A stretch of DNA of 64,000 nucleotides, from positions 4,092,001 to 4,156,000 of the forward strand of contig NC_065908.1 of the NCBI RefSeq assembly GCF_905147045.1, given 5' to 3'. The notes beneath the pieces were generated by a model. It searched no databases. It saw only the letters and a program-made list of their open reading frames with translations, and had not been told where the DNA came from. This DNA is from Nymphalis io (Eukaryota; Arthropoda; Insecta; Lepidoptera; Nymphalidae). Position numbers and translations under genes: made by a program. Below, piece by piece: positions 24,610 through 36,545 of the stretch (position 1 is the first letter of the stretch; each line of letters starts with the position of its first letter).

Positions 24610-26430
24610 TGTAAGATATAAAACATGAGCAATAATGTTATCATTCCATAATAAAAAATGTCAATAAATAATATTGTGTTTCAATTTGAGGGCTCGTTAC
24701 CGATGTAATAAATAGTGCGCAGGTAATTCCTGCAGTAACAGAGTCTATGTATGAAAATGACCATTTGCTTATTGCCTTCCTAATACGAACAAAAAAAAAA
24801 TTCTAGAGATTCTCATCAAGCAAGTATATTTTATCCCGTGAAGTTATCGTCAATGTCCAAGGACGATGGGGAATTTTGTATGGACACCGTCAACCTGCAA
24901 CAGTCATGGGATGTTTCCCAATATATTTATTAGGAAAGAAAACCACAACCAAAGAAAGTGTACCTGTAAGTATACGAAAATACCTGTTATTTTAAAATCA
25001 TATTTTTCGTTAACAAAAGCATATTTTGTGACAAAAACATGATTTTTCAACTGAAAAAAAGATTGAGTGACATTAAGATTTAACTTTTCCGTCGTCGCTT
25101 GTCTCAAATCTGTTGGACGTTACGTTTCTTTTCATTATCTGATAATTAATAATTAAATGGTCATTATCAGTTCTGTGTTCACTAAACCAATACTTAACCG
25201 TGATGAGGTAACAAACAAACAGAGCTACATTTGCATTTATTATTACTAACGATACCCAAGAACTATCGCTAACGGGATAGTTGTTTGAAATATCACCGTA
25301 AGTTAGTTCTGTGTTGCCAATTTAAATAAAACAAAATAGTTTAAATATACAAAGCGCCTTGCACGCGAATGTATAACTGACTTGGAACAAGCGATGGCAT
25401 TTTTCATAAATAAACTTTATTTGCTAAACGAACAATAAATCTTTGATAGTGTACAGTAGCGTTGCGCACACGCAAGCTAATTAATATGGAGTACATTTCG
25501 ATTTATTGGCGATTGAATCAAAGTTACGCGTTGTTAAAATGTAAAACATACGAGACGTTATTTACACTCACAGAACATTTGTATAGAATAAAATTTGCAA
25601 ATTAAACTTATATAACGATATTTGTTACGTTGTAAAAGTAACTTAATTTACGCAAGTAGATATATTAAATTAAATTTAAAATTTAGGAATCTAAGCAATT
25701 AAATATATCTCTGTCTCTTTCTAACTAGTACTTACTTTACTTACATTTGATCTTTAATTCATCTCTTATATCAAAGACCATCAAAAGCTTGTTTTATTGA
25801 ACTCATTCCAGCTTCACTGGACGCCATTTACTTGTGCAATCATTTAACAACCAAACGACAGATATTCTACTATTGTGTTCTATTATTAAGAATGAATCCA
25901 CAAACAATACAATGCCACAGGACAATCTTTTAGATGGCGTGTTTTTGCTTTAAATTTGTTGTTTGAATTTTGTACTTTTTATTTTAATTTTGTATTTTAT
26001 AAAAATGTCTGTACATAAATATTAATTTTAATTATATGAATAGGTAGAAAAGATTTTATTCTAAATGTTATTTTTAAAAATAAATATTAATAGTACAATG
26101 AATGTAACTTAATAATCCAGAATGAATCTGTATATTTGTTAGTGTAGTGTGTGTATTATATAAATGAAACAACACATACAAAGAAATAAATCAACTTATT
26201 AATAATTATGAATGATTTGAGCCAGCCAAACTCAAGCTTCGGCGTGACGTTGTTCGTGATCGTACGTCGCCCCCGTAAAGCATAAAACGTCTCGTATTAC
26301 AAGCCTTGTCTACATGGGGCTGGACTTGCATGGGATTAGTAGTAGTCCTTGTAAATGAAATTTATACTCCTCGGTGACGATTTTGGTATTTAATACAAAA
26401 CAGTATATATATATATATCATAGGCTATTT
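24610..26430. other. Unique AT-rich stretch, no gene
   Basis: No repeat recognised. The segment 26218-26340 is less AT-rich (CGGCGTGACGTTGTTCGTGATCG) and has no open frame worth reporting. Confidence 0.4.
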
Positions 26431-26440
26431 TATCTATCTC

Positions 26441-26549
26441 AGTAACAGCCTGTAAATGTCCCACTGCTGGGCTAAGGCCTCCTCTCCCTTTTTTGAGGAG
26501 AAGGTTTGGAGCTTATTCTACCACGCTGCTCCAGTGCGGGTTGGTAGAA
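26441..26549 (-). repeat. SINE-Lys, short 5'-truncated copy with 9-bp TSD
   Basis: Only the last 109 bp of the element are present, ending at GGGTTGGTAGA. ATCTATCTC flanks both sides (26432-26440 and 26550-26558). Truncation at one end with an intact duplication shows incomplete reverse transcription rather than later deletion. Confidence 0.9.
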
Positions 26550-26991
26550 ATCTATCTCATCTCATTAAATTTTAATTTCATTGAAAAGATGAATAGATAT
26601 ATCGTACGGATGTGTTTTAAATACTTATGAATATACTGATGATTCCCAAACGGTGGAATATCAAAACTAAATAACTATCTACGAAGTTGTAATAGGTATA
26701 AAAAATTGGTATAAGAATCGATGAGCGAATCGGTTCTGTGATGGTCACCAAACAATATTATGCATATGTATATCTTAGATAATACGCATATATTATATCT
26801 TTTTGGGTATATTAACGTTAGTATACATACCATTTCTACCACATGAACCATTAAAAGTATATAATTAAATATATTTATTGTTTTTGATATCTACTTCTTT
26901 ACAAATCATATCACCAATATGATTTTTAATGTATAAGAATTTGTCGTATATAAGTTTCCGGTACCCGACGGCTGAAGTTAACCCAATCATT

Positions 26992-27085
26992 CTTTAATGC
27001 CTCGGTCCGGAGACTGAATCCACGATCTCGGTATTGCAGCTTTATAAGCTAACAACTAGACCAAAGGGGAACGCACAGAAGAGAA
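26992..27085 (-). repeat. SINE-Cys head fragment
   Basis: GTCCGGAGACTGAATCCACGATCTCGGTATTGCAGCTTTATAAGCTAACAACTAGACCAAAGGGG is the reversed tRNA-like head of SINE-Cys with B box, anticodon arm and A box recognisable. Confidence 0.6.
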
Positions 27086-27339
27086 TAGACGAAACAGGCT
27101 TTTTCCACCTCCTGACTCCATCATCAAGTCTACTAAGTAATAAAAAAATATGTAATATATTACAAGTTACATAATAATGATCTGAATTTTATATCTTTGC
27201 ATAATCACAAATCAATATCACAAATAATTAAATTCAAATTAAAAAGTTTTTACAGGCTTTGTAAAAATGGAACACCGTCATTTTAATTGATGATAATAAT
27301 TATAAAAAAAACATGAAAACTGTTATTATTGAATACATT

Positions 27340-27645
27340 TTTTTATATTATAGGTATGCGGGCGGGCAATTGGGTTACCTGATAATAAGTGGTCACCACC
27401 GCCCATAGACATTGGCGATGTAAGAAATATTAAACATTCCTTACATCGCCAATGCGCTACCAACGAAACGGAACGGACAAAGATGTTATGTTATGAATAA
27501 AATAAGATGTCCTTTGTGCCTGTAGTTACACTGGCTCACTTATCCTTCAAACCACACTGCAACAATACTAAGTGTTGCTTCTTAGCGGTAGAATATCTGA
27601 TGAGTGGGTGGTTCCTACCAAGACGGGTTTGCACAAAGCCCTATC
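27340..27645 (-). repeat. Family B element with near-perfect internal hairpin
   Basis: Full-length reversed copy, diverged from the others. It keeps the family's internal inverted repeat in nearly perfect form: 27410-27428 pairs with 27436-27454, one mismatch in 19, loop ATTAAAC. A short insertion lies at about 27480-27505. Two overlapping frames across it are repeat by-products. Confidence 0.85.
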
Positions 27646-28252
27646 ACCTAGAAGTTTATTATATATTACTATTTTATTTTTATTTATTTTTTCAGCCTTT
27701 TGCCGTCCACTGCTGGACGAAAGCCTCTATATTATTATACCAATACTATATATTTAACTGATGTCGCGTGTTTCGAAATAGCTACCGTAGCCCGGGGTCA
27801 GGTCGAAGCACCCATGTAAATTATTAATATGCATCCAGAATTGCAGTTAGTTAGATTTATTGTGATAAAATACAACTAATAATGAAAATACGGCGTTCCA
27901 TGATCGTTTGGTGCGAATATTGATAAAGTGGCATGGCTTGGGTGACGTTCATTCGATTCCGGTTGTATCAATTGAATTGGCACATATTCCATACATATTT
28001 TTTTACCATCTGTCAACAATTTGGGTGATGATTGATTTTAATGACAATTAATTGATTGATAAATTGTAGTTCATGTAATATTTTCTTTCTTTTAACTTAT
28101 AGATCTCCACTGATGTGCCCTATGTGCCTGTGATAATCTTATTTTTTCCATTGTTTTGATTTATTCTAGTCGTTGGATTTGATAGCATGTATAGCTGAGG
28201 GCTGGTGAACATATTTTAAATACCATTTTTTAAATTTTATTTTTCTAATTAC

Positions 28253-28602
28253 TGTGTATTCCACCCTGCTCCATCGCAGATTGGTACGATACATATCTAT
28301 GTGACAGTTTTTCATCCAACACCATGGTTTTTTTTTATAGAGTAGTAAGGCGGATGAACATATGGACGACTTGATGTTAAGAGGTCACCAACACCCTTAG
28401 ACATTGGCACTGTAAGAAATGTTAACCATCGCTTACATTGCCAATGCGCCACCAACCTTGGGACCTTAGATTTTATGTCCCTTGTGAATATATTATAAAC
28501 ACTATATGCACATGAAAACTTAGCGGTGTTTGTTTAGGATTAAACTCGCAATCTTATTGTCAAATTCACGTGTTCCAGCCGCTACGCCATATTGGCTCTT
28601 TA
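28253..28602 (-). repeat. SINE-Lys copy interrupted by family B
   Basis: The left piece 28253-28327 (TATTCCACCCTGCTCCATCGCAGATTGG) and right piece 28495-28602 (GCACATGAAAACTTAGCGGTG to CGCCATATTGGCTC) are the middle and head of one reversed SINE-Lys. Between them sits the family B fragment at 28328-28486, replacing about 50 bp of the SINE. Confidence 0.75.
28328..28486 (-). repeat. Family B element, 5'-truncated, inside SINE-Lys
   Basis: Tail (poly-T, TATAGAGTAGTAAGGCGG) to TTTTATGTCCCTTGTG; the head half is missing. No TSD is visible and part of the host SINE is lost, so insertion came with a target deletion or a later rearrangement. Confidence 0.8.
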
Positions 28603-28604
28603 CG

Positions 28605-30090
28605 AATAAAACAAAGCAGAAAACTGCTTTTAGATTTAGATAAAATCTAGATCTTGCAGCAATTTTCTCCGTGAATAATTACTTCGCACACTGTTGTTTT
28701 CGAAGTAATATATAGACATAGTTATAAATACAGCTGGTGTTTATGTTAATTGGAGTGGACCATGCCACTGTGGAGGTCCGGTGGTACCACTTTTTTTAAC
28801 AGGAGATTAACTTGGTACCACTGTTTTAACACTGTCAATCCTCATATCATGCGTTTTCTACAATCGTGATCCATAAACCACTTTTACTGCCAGGTCACAC
28901 GTATTTGATTATAACAGCCTCTAAAAAGTTTAATTTCATATGTATACATTTTTTGCGATACAAACGTTATTTTCAAAGCTATTTTTCTAACTATAATAAA
29001 TTTTAATAAAATTAATTAATCCTTAAAAGTATTTACTTTTATAAATAACATACACGAAAAGGTTATTTGTAGCAATGTCTTAGAATAGCTTCCCTTCTTT
29101 TAGAATAATTTTTTATGTTAATTCTGGACCAGATACTTTCATATAAATTCATTTATATTTAATAAAATTCTATTCGTTTTAGCCAAATGGTACTAACTGT
29201 TGATTTAAGATAACAATCTTGTAGAGCTGGCCCGCAACATCCTAGCTATATCTTCGACCTTACGAGACTAATGTTCGCGCCGGGACCCACTCGCATTGTG
29301 TTTTATTTGTATTTGCTAATGTATACAATCTCTAATTACACGCAACGCCTTGGATTGGACAGGGCTGTCACCGATATATATTATCTATATTTTTTATCCA
29401 TTGTTTAGACACATTAAATATAATTCAAAATATTTAAACGTTAAATACAATTTAAAGAAAAACAATAATATAATTTTCTTTTAGAAACACAAGTGGTGTT
29501 TCTATTTTGTTCCAAAAAAAAAACTTTATTTAATATTTATTAATGATTAATTCATATGATGAAATACATATTTTATATTTTTACATTGAATAGATTTATA
29601 TAATAGTTTCTTTTTAATTTTTATTTTATTCAACCCTAAATATCGTTTAGGTATTAGGAGTCCCGCAGGTGTTGTCCAGTCCCTAATTAGGACTACCGAG
29701 GTGTTGGTATGCCTGTCCCTTTACCGTGTAGATGTAAAGTTCACCTTGGAGCCCTTTGTCTCACGGGAATGAACAAACCAACCTGTTTATTGTAGATTCT
29801 TAATTAATACTAGCATTTAATTGACCAAATATTTAGTATTTCGTAAGAAGATCGTTTTATGATACGATTATATTCTAAGATTTTTTTTTAATTTGTTTAC
29901 GAAATCTCACCTAGTCACGTTATCCGTTTGTATATTTTTTATATGCTATGGTATGGTATCATTAGCTGCCCTGTTAGCTTAGTGGCCAGCTTGGTAGCGA
30001 ATTTCAAGATCATGGGTCCAAATTACAATTATTCACAACAACATAATTCAAAGCCATAACAACATCGATTATGATATAAATAGTGATAAA
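28605..30090. other. Mostly unique sequence, no gene
   Basis: Contains a 34-bp-spaced direct repeat GGTACCACT(T/G)TTTTTAACA at 28780-28836, and a less AT-rich block at 29640-29770 without an open frame. Confidence 0.4.
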
Positions 30091-30104
30091 CATTGTATAA
30101 ACAG

Positions 30105-30427
30105 TACAGTAACAGCCTGTTAATGTCCCACTGCTGGGCTAAGGCCTCCTCTCCCTTTTTGAGGAGAAGGTTTTAGAGCTTATTCCACCACGCTGCTCCA
30201 ATGCGGGTTGGTAGAATACACATGTGACATAATTTCAATGAAATTAGACACATGCAGGTTTCCTCACGATGTTTTCCTTCACCGTCAAGCACGAGATGAA
30301 TTTTAATTACAAATTAAGCACATGAAAATTCAGTGGTGCTTGCCCGGGTTTGAACCCACGATCATCGGTTAAGATGCACGCGTTCTAACCACAAGGCCAT
30401 CTCGGCTTTTTATAAACAGCATCTCGG
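30105..30427 (-). repeat. SINE-Lys copy, full length with 14-bp TSD
   Basis: Complete reversed copy with intact B box (GGGTTTGAACCCACGATCATC) and head. CATTGTATAAACAG flanks it exactly at 30091-30104 and 30428-30441, the longest duplication seen in the window. Probably one of the younger insertions. Confidence 0.95.
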
Positions 30428-30689
30428 CATTGTATAAACAGGAGAAGTAAAAATAAATTTGAAACACAAATCTTTCATTAAGATAAATTATCCAAGAAGA
30501 GCATTCGATTCTATGTATAATAAAATTGAGCTGACAGTATTGTATTTAACAATAACTAAATTTAAAACTCAAAAAAAAAAGAAATGCTTACTGTACTGTA
30601 CGTTATGATTAATATGAAATAAGCTTGGAGCTAGTGTTCATTTGATTATTATACACATATAAGATATGTCATATATATAATAATATTTT

Positions 30690-30984
30690 ACTGGTGGTAG
30701 AGCTTTGTGCAAGCTCGTCTGGGTAGGTACCACCCACTCATCAGATATTCTACCGCAAAACAGCAGTACTTGTTATTGTTGTGTTCCGGTTTAAAGGATG
30801 AGTGAGCCAGTGTAATTACAGGCACAAGGGACATAAAATCTTAGTTCCCAAGGTTGGTGGCGCATTGGCTATGTAAGCGATGGTTGACATTTCTTACAAT
30901 GCCAATGTCTAAGGGCGTTTGGTGACCACTTACCATCAGGTGGCCCATATGCTCGTCCGCCTTCCTATTCTATAAAAAAAAAAA
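30690..30984 (+). repeat. Family B element, full length
   Basis: Head ACTGGTGGTAGAGCTTTGTGCAAGC through CCGCAAAACAGCAGTACTTG to CGCCTTCCTATTCTATAAAAAAAAAAA. Close to the copies at 13189, 40979 and 62187 but in the opposite orientation. No convincing TSD. Confidence 0.9.
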
Positions 30985-30989
30985 TAATT

Positions 30990-32200
30990 GTATAATACGT
31001 ACATTTTTTGATCGATGAAGATGAATACTTAATTATTGAGTTTTTAGTCGGTTTTTTCAATAGAATCAACATTCTGAAACAATGCTTTAAATTAAAATGT
31101 ACATTGTAAAATGAGTGACAATAAGTGACGACTCAAGAGTGCTTGTAACCTGTGAAATAAAGATAATTCTGTATTTAACAATGTAGCGAAAATGTTATTC
31201 TTGTTTATAGTGCCTGTCATAACGCCTATCTGTTAAGGAGCTTGTATTTAAAAAAAAAAAACAAATGTTCCGAGATAAAGGGCAGGTGATAACCCTAAAC
31301 AAGCCGATTCGAAAGCATATATCAAGTTCATATATTTTATCCACGTGGAACTCTTACAAAAATATTACTTATATAGACCTTAAATACAGTATAATTATTT
31401 ATTTTCATACTTACGATTATTTTTAAATATTTTTATTTATTTATTAATTAACGCTTAATTTATTTCGGATATCATGTGCACTTATTTTATTAAAAGTATA
31501 GTTGAATAAATTACACTAACGAAAAACTGTTCCAATAAATGTGGGATTTTCTTTGGGTCAACATGTTTAACGATCTTATTCGTATATAATGGCGAGAAAC
31601 CGGTAATAGACCGTGAACCTTATTTACGATTAAGAAAAGTCAATAGGTATACACCGTGAAATATTCGAGCCATTAGTAACTTAACTACACCATGTATAAA
31701 TTATATTTATTTGAATAGCGTGAAATCACAAACAAATACGAAGTAGCAATTTAAGAATGATTCCTATTTGATTTGAGAACACAAATTAGGCAGTCGACTC
31801 GTGCGCATAGCGCGTGACGGATTTTTTATGTTCTATTGTTTTTCAAATAGTTGTACGCGATTGGTCGAGAAATCTGCGGGAGGCGCCATCTGTCACGCTA
31901 TTGGTGGAAGTTAAATTAATGCGAAATAGTGATGGCTGCTAAGATTGGTGTGACAAGATGTATTGTTGCATAAATTAACTTGTATATTCGATACAGTATG
32001 CCTTTATAAGACTTGTTTATTGAACAATGATTTTTTTTTTAAATATTAGCATTAGATTCGGACTGTAAGTTTTGAATTCCTCGTTCGAATTTTCACGTCA
32101 AATACATAAAGGAATGATTTTTGTAATCATTGATAAAGGTTATGGCAAAACAAGTCTAACATTTTAAATATACTGAAGCTAAATATTAATATATTATCAC
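30990..32200. other. No gene; one less AT-rich block
   Basis: 31785-31960 is richer in CpG (CGTGCGCATAGCGCGTGACGG; GGGAGGCGCCATCTGTCACG). It has no open frame. The remainder is AT-rich. Confidence 0.4.
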
Positions 32201-32220
32201 TTGTATAGTATTCCACCAAC

Positions 32221-32336
32221 CCGCATTGGAGCAGCGTGGTGGAATAAGCTCCAAACCTTCTCCTCAAAATGAGGAGAGGAGGCCTTTAGGCCAGCCGTGG
32301 GACATTCACAAGCTGTTTCGGTTTCGGTATAGTAAG
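32221..32336 (+). repeat. SINE-Lys, short 5'-truncated copy with 8-bp TSD
   Basis: Starts mid-element at TTCCACCAACCCGCATTGG and runs to the 3' end. GTATAGTA flanks it (32213-32220 and 32337-32344). Confidence 0.85.
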
Positions 32337-32366
32337 AAATAAGTCATTCATACTTCACAAAAAAAA

Positions 32367-32613
32367 TCGAGGCCTTAAAAGATGATTGCGGATTCGAACC
32401 CAGGCAAGCACTACTGAATTTTCATGGGCTTAACTTGTGTTTGTAATTCATCTCGTGCAACAATGAAGGAAAACATCGTCAGAAAACCTGCTTGTGTCGG
32501 ATAAAAATTTGCCACATGTTTACCTATCCATGAACACGTATTTAATAAGTGCTCTCTTATCAAAAGGAGAGGAGATATTAGCCTAGCAGTGGGACATTTA
32601 CAGGCTATTAATT
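32367..32613 (+). repeat. SINE-Lys copy, diverged
   Basis: CGAGGCCTTAAAAGATGATTGCGGATTCGAACCCAGGC retains a B box. The 3' end is TTAGCCTAGCAGTGGGACATTTACAGGCT. The GCAGCGTGGTGG block has been deleted. Older than its neighbour at 32221. Confidence 0.8.
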
Positions 32614-32614
32614 T

Positions 32615-33710
32615 ACTTTAGGTACTTTTCAATTCATAAGACAATGCACAGAAAATGCCCCACCAATTGTTTCTTCAAGCTTATTATCTAGTAAGTGTGT
32701 AGAATCTACACCCAGTATTAAGCACCATCAAAAACGAAACAATGTAACAATATTAACATTCATCATCAGTCTCAGCCAACATTTCAAGCCACGGATACAT
32801 ATTTAACAGCTATTAAAATGACGCCATTTTTCATACGAACGTATTTCGTTACAAATGCACACATTAAAAAGAAGTACATTTTCAATTTATCACCGCAAAA
32901 CTTCCAACTTACGACCACAAATTACTAAATAATAACACACTAGTTAGTACGGTAACTCAACGCACACATGCGAGCTCTGTGTCCGTTGCTGTCAATATAT
33001 CATATCTCCTAGACGTACATTAGTTGCGCGTACGCATCGGCCATCTTTTATTTAATACTACACGTGGGAATTAAGAATGGAAAGGGTATTAAATGCATTT
33101 GATTATAACGATTGAATATTTTGCGTAAAATACCTTCGAGCTAAGAAATAAGTTCGGTATTAGATGAGTTAATATTTTTTAATACTAGGCATCTGCGCAA
33201 GTTATATTATAGAATATGGGGTAAACGCAAACAGAGATGCACTTTCTATTTCCTCATCCTTACAATCGGAGAGATTGATGTAATTGATGTAAGGGAGTGC
33301 TTGCTTATACCCAGCTACTACTGAAACTTTCTTGATAAAAATCTCCATAGCTTATAGTGGTATATTTAACGCATTTGCAGCGGTGAGTTCGTAAATATAG
33401 TTATTTTGAAAATGTAACTAAAGCTATATTAAGTATATACACATATATATATATAGCTAGCAATACAAGAAATGGCTTCGAACGAGGTAAAGAAATACTA
33501 AAACGTATTTATGATTAATTAGAATTTTTGTCTTGTCTTAATTCATTAGAAATAAAATTTTATACGGGGCGATTGCAAAATTCTTTTTGAGTTCATTTTT
33601 GCAATAAGAAAAGCAAGTGTTCTTTAAATTTTAATCTTCATTTTCTTGTTTAAGCTTTGCGCTCATTATTAATCATACACGATGTGGCCATGTAAATTAA
33701 AATATACTTA
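32615..33710. other. No gene recognised
   Basis: AT-rich sequence without repeats I can assign. 32930-33030 is somewhat less AT-rich. Confidence 0.4.
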
Positions 33711-33714
33711 ATTA

Positions 33715-33862
33715 AATATGCTTTACAAGCAATCGTCATTTGATAAGATTACATTAAATATAAAGTTATATTACTACCGGCTTAGAATGTAGATTCTACC
33801 CTATGTAAGAATCGACAAGAAACTCAGTGGTTAATATTTTTCAACAATTCAATAACATAGGC
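33715..33862 (+). repeat. LINE 3' end (CR1/Zenon-like?)
   Basis: Shares TACTACCGGCTTAGAATGTAGATTCTACC and GACAAGAAACTCAGTGGTTA with 23293-23455, and TTTACAAGCAATCGTCATTTGATAAG upstream. Ends beside the inverted repeat at 33865. Confidence 0.6.
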
Positions 33863-33864
33863 AA

Positions 33865-33937
33865 AAAAAATACAATGAAATTATTTTAACACTAACTTCA
33901 GTGAAATAAGTTTTGAAATAATTTCATTGTATTTTTT
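33865..33937. other. Perfect 22-bp inverted repeat with 29-nt spacer
   Basis: Left arm 33865-33886 (AAAAAATACAATGAAATTATTT) and right arm 33916-33937 are exact reverse complements. AT-rich, directly after a LINE tail. Could be the remains of an inverted duplication of the LINE tail or a small MITE. Confidence 0.9.
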
Positions 33938-33971
33938 ATTATCACTATAATCCTTTATACAGCAAAGTTAA

Positions 33972-34100
33972 TATATATAGTTACACCCAGACTCAGGACA
34001 AACAGATATGTTCATGCACACAAATGGGAATCGAACCGACAGCCTTCGGCGTGAAATTCTGAAAGTGAAGTATCTACCAAACACGCCAACGGTCAGTCGA
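33972..34100 (-). repeat. SINE-Glu copy, truncated
   Basis: Reversed: TTACACCCAGACTCAGGACAAACAGATATGTTCATGCACACAAATGGGAATCGAACC, then CTTCGGCGTGAAATTCTG and CCAAACACGCCAACGG. Matches the head and the first 60 bp of body of the full copy at 42801-43083. Confidence 0.85.
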
Positions 34101-34104
34101 ATAT

Positions 34105-35340
34105 ATAAAAGTGACATTAGAATATTTACTTATTTATAAAATTTCCCACCAGTCCACTTCAAATTACCATCATATTTTACAAGAAGAGTTAATTTATGAT
34201 AAATTTTTAAACCAATTAAGTTTAAAGGAAATACGCTTTATAGCCATATCAAATAACCCATTAAGTAGCTATTACATAAATCAAGTGTATCCCCGAGCTT
34301 TAGTTTATCTAGCTAGGAAACACTTAGGGTCAAGCTTTAAGACCTAGGATACCTGACGCCTATAATTATTGACAATTCAATTTCCGATTTTATCTGATCG
34401 AGTCAAACTGAGGTTGAACATTGACTTTAGAGGTGGTTTATTTGTCGAATTAGAATGTTAGTTCGGAATTATCTTGTTGACGACAATTTCTTAGTTTCGT
34501 TCAAATTCAAAATATATTCAGTATAAGTACTTTTATTCTGTGGTTGTACCAGTCTCGTTTAAATTTTTATCAATACATTGTTATTTTATTTTTTTATTAT
34601 TTAAAATTTACTCTATACTTGATCATGATATCTATAATTTTGTAATTTACTTATTTTAAGTTTGTAACATTTTTTTGCAAACTAACAACTTTTTTATAGC
34701 TGAGCAGGCAAAGATATTAAAAATAAAACTATTATTTGTATGACAAATAATATTTATGTATATTTTTATGTAAATTCATTATATAATAATATATAGATAA
34801 ATAACTTATATTATGTCTTTTTTATCTGTGCTTTACATTTTGGACCATAAAGTATAATAAAATAAATAAGGTTCAAATTTTAAATAATTTATTTTCACAA
34901 TATTATATAAGTTAAAAGGGTATCTTAGAAATAAATAAATTAGATAATCTCTCACTAGAATGTTCTAAGTGCAGAGGAAATTAAAAACTACCGATTTATA
35001 AGTAAAAAAATCAACGGAAAAAACCACTAACGGGAACTCAAACGTCCATTGACTTATCCTAATATGACATAAATATAATTTTAAGTAAGAAACGTAATGA
35101 TGTTTATCATCTTTTTTGTATGATCGAAATTTTGATGTGTATACTTTTTATTTGAAGATGGAAGTCAACAAGAAAATAAGCCACATTATTTTAATTATAG
35201 TTAGATAAAAGATATCCTATAATAAAGTAACCAATATTAATTGGGTTACATCACTTTATAATGTAATGGATAGTAAGCTACTATCACAAAGAGTTTTATT
35301 AAAATTCGTTTAGTAATTAGAGCGTGATGCGTGGATGTTT
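34105..35340. other. AT-rich stretch, no gene
   Basis: The 78-codon frame at 34111-34347 has no recognisable motif. No repeats assigned. Confidence 0.4.
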
Positions 35341-35344
35341 GATT

Positions 35345-35790
35345 GATGCCTGTAAATTATCACTGATAGGCAAAGGCCTCTAGGGGCCGAATTATACAAA
35401 ACTATAACGATTACAATACGTTCCCGATACAATTGCGAACTTAATTGTCAAATATTATGCCAATAGTCTATAATTAAATTAAATAATAAGAAATCGGATA
35501 AACGGCAACGATCACGCTTCGATTAGATTGCGATAAATTGACAATTTGTTAGTAGAATTGGCACCCAGTACTGTTGAAGAAGGTTTGGAGCTCATTTCAC
35601 TGCCTTACTCTCTCGATAGCTGGATACATCTGTACCAGATTTACATCCGAGATATATAGGTTTCTTTTCGCCGAACAATAAATTTTAATATATATAGCAA
35701 TTAGGTACTCATATAAACACAAACTAAGCACATGAAAATTCAACGCTTCTTCGAGTTTGGGCTTCTTACCTCACTCATTTAGGCAGCACA
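35345..35790 (-). repeat. SINE-Lys copy interrupted by a MITE-like insertion
   Basis: The left piece 35345-35385 (CCTGTAAATTATCACTGATAGGCAAAGGCCTCT) and right piece 35573-35790 (GAAGAAGGTTTGGAGCTCATTTCACTGC to AAGCACATGAAAATTCAACGC) continue each other in the family order. The 187-bp gap is the element at 35386-35572. Confidence 0.7.
35386..35572. mobile_element. MITE-like insertion inside SINE-Lys
   Basis: The left end GGGGCCGAATTATACAAAAC and the reversed right end GGGTGCCAATTCTACTAACAA form imperfect terminal inverted repeats. There is no coding capacity. Flanks end CTA and begin AGTA, so a short TSD may exist but is not certain. Confidence 0.55.
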
Positions 35791-35847
35791 GATCTGTCCC
35801 ACGATTATTGAAATAAAAATTTATATTTATTATCATTAATTATGGTA

Positions 35848-36005
35848 CATACTCATCACGAGATCTCCTAAGCTATCCGCCCGATTGATTTGAAATTTGT
35901 CACAATAAGTCCTTCCCCGACGTAGACGCTCACTGTAACGGACTACGCAAATCCTATCTAAAATACATTATTTTTTTTGTATCTACCCGTGCGAAGTCGA
36001 TTAAC
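35848..36005 (+). repeat. Helitron-like repeat, 3' part
   Basis: CATCACGAGATCTCCTAAGCTATCCGCCCGATTGATTTGAAATTTG, then GACGTAGACGCTCACTGTAACGG and TACCCGTGCGAAGTCGATTAAC. This block order is that of a common lepidopteran repeat ending GAAGCCGGG...GCTAGT (recalled). The end is mutated here. Confidence 0.5.
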
Positions 36006-36248
36006 TAATATATTATATTTTTATGTAACGAATGGATGAATAGTGCGAATATGAAATTTATGCCTGACATTTCTACCGCAATTATGTCTCAGTCCACGGC
36101 GGGCTTTAACTATGAAGTAGGTTGTATATCAAGCTGTCTATGCGAAAGCTTGACGCGAAGCACGTGAGGGAAAGGTAAGTGAGAAACTACGTAACACGTA
36201 TTATAATGGTATGATTTTTACTCGTATAATCGGTATTAATTTGATTTC

Positions 36249-36475
36249 TTTGGTGTAGTGGCTAGCTTTTAAGGCAATATTGAAGTCGTAGGTTCAAATC
36301 CAGAGTAAAGTAATTAGGTTGTTTTAGATGTAAGAAAATTGGCAATGTTTACACTTGCAAAGCACATAAAGACGTTGGTCCTCTTTCTCCTAAGAGTAAG
36401 AGTATAGAAAGTGCACAGGCATTTGCACACATATTTATGCAGCATAATATCTGTCACAGATGACGAACTAGCAAT
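36249..36475 (+). repeat. SINE-Cys copy
   Basis: TTTGGTGTAGTGGCTAGC (A box), GTCGTAGGTTCAAATCCAGAG (B box), then GCAAAGCACATAAAGACGTTGGTCC and the TATGCAGCATAATATCTGTC end. Lies about 70 bp upstream of a second copy in the same direction. Confidence 0.75.
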
Positions 36476-36545
36476 GATGAGCAAAACCGCCCAAACCGTC
36501 GTGACCGTTAAATCTAAGAAGGACATTATTAAAATGCGGATTTAA

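Noticed and set aside
36088..36172. Possible exon ending AAAG|GTAAGTG
   Set aside because: All three frames contain stops before the donor, and it follows directly on a Helitron-like repeat.
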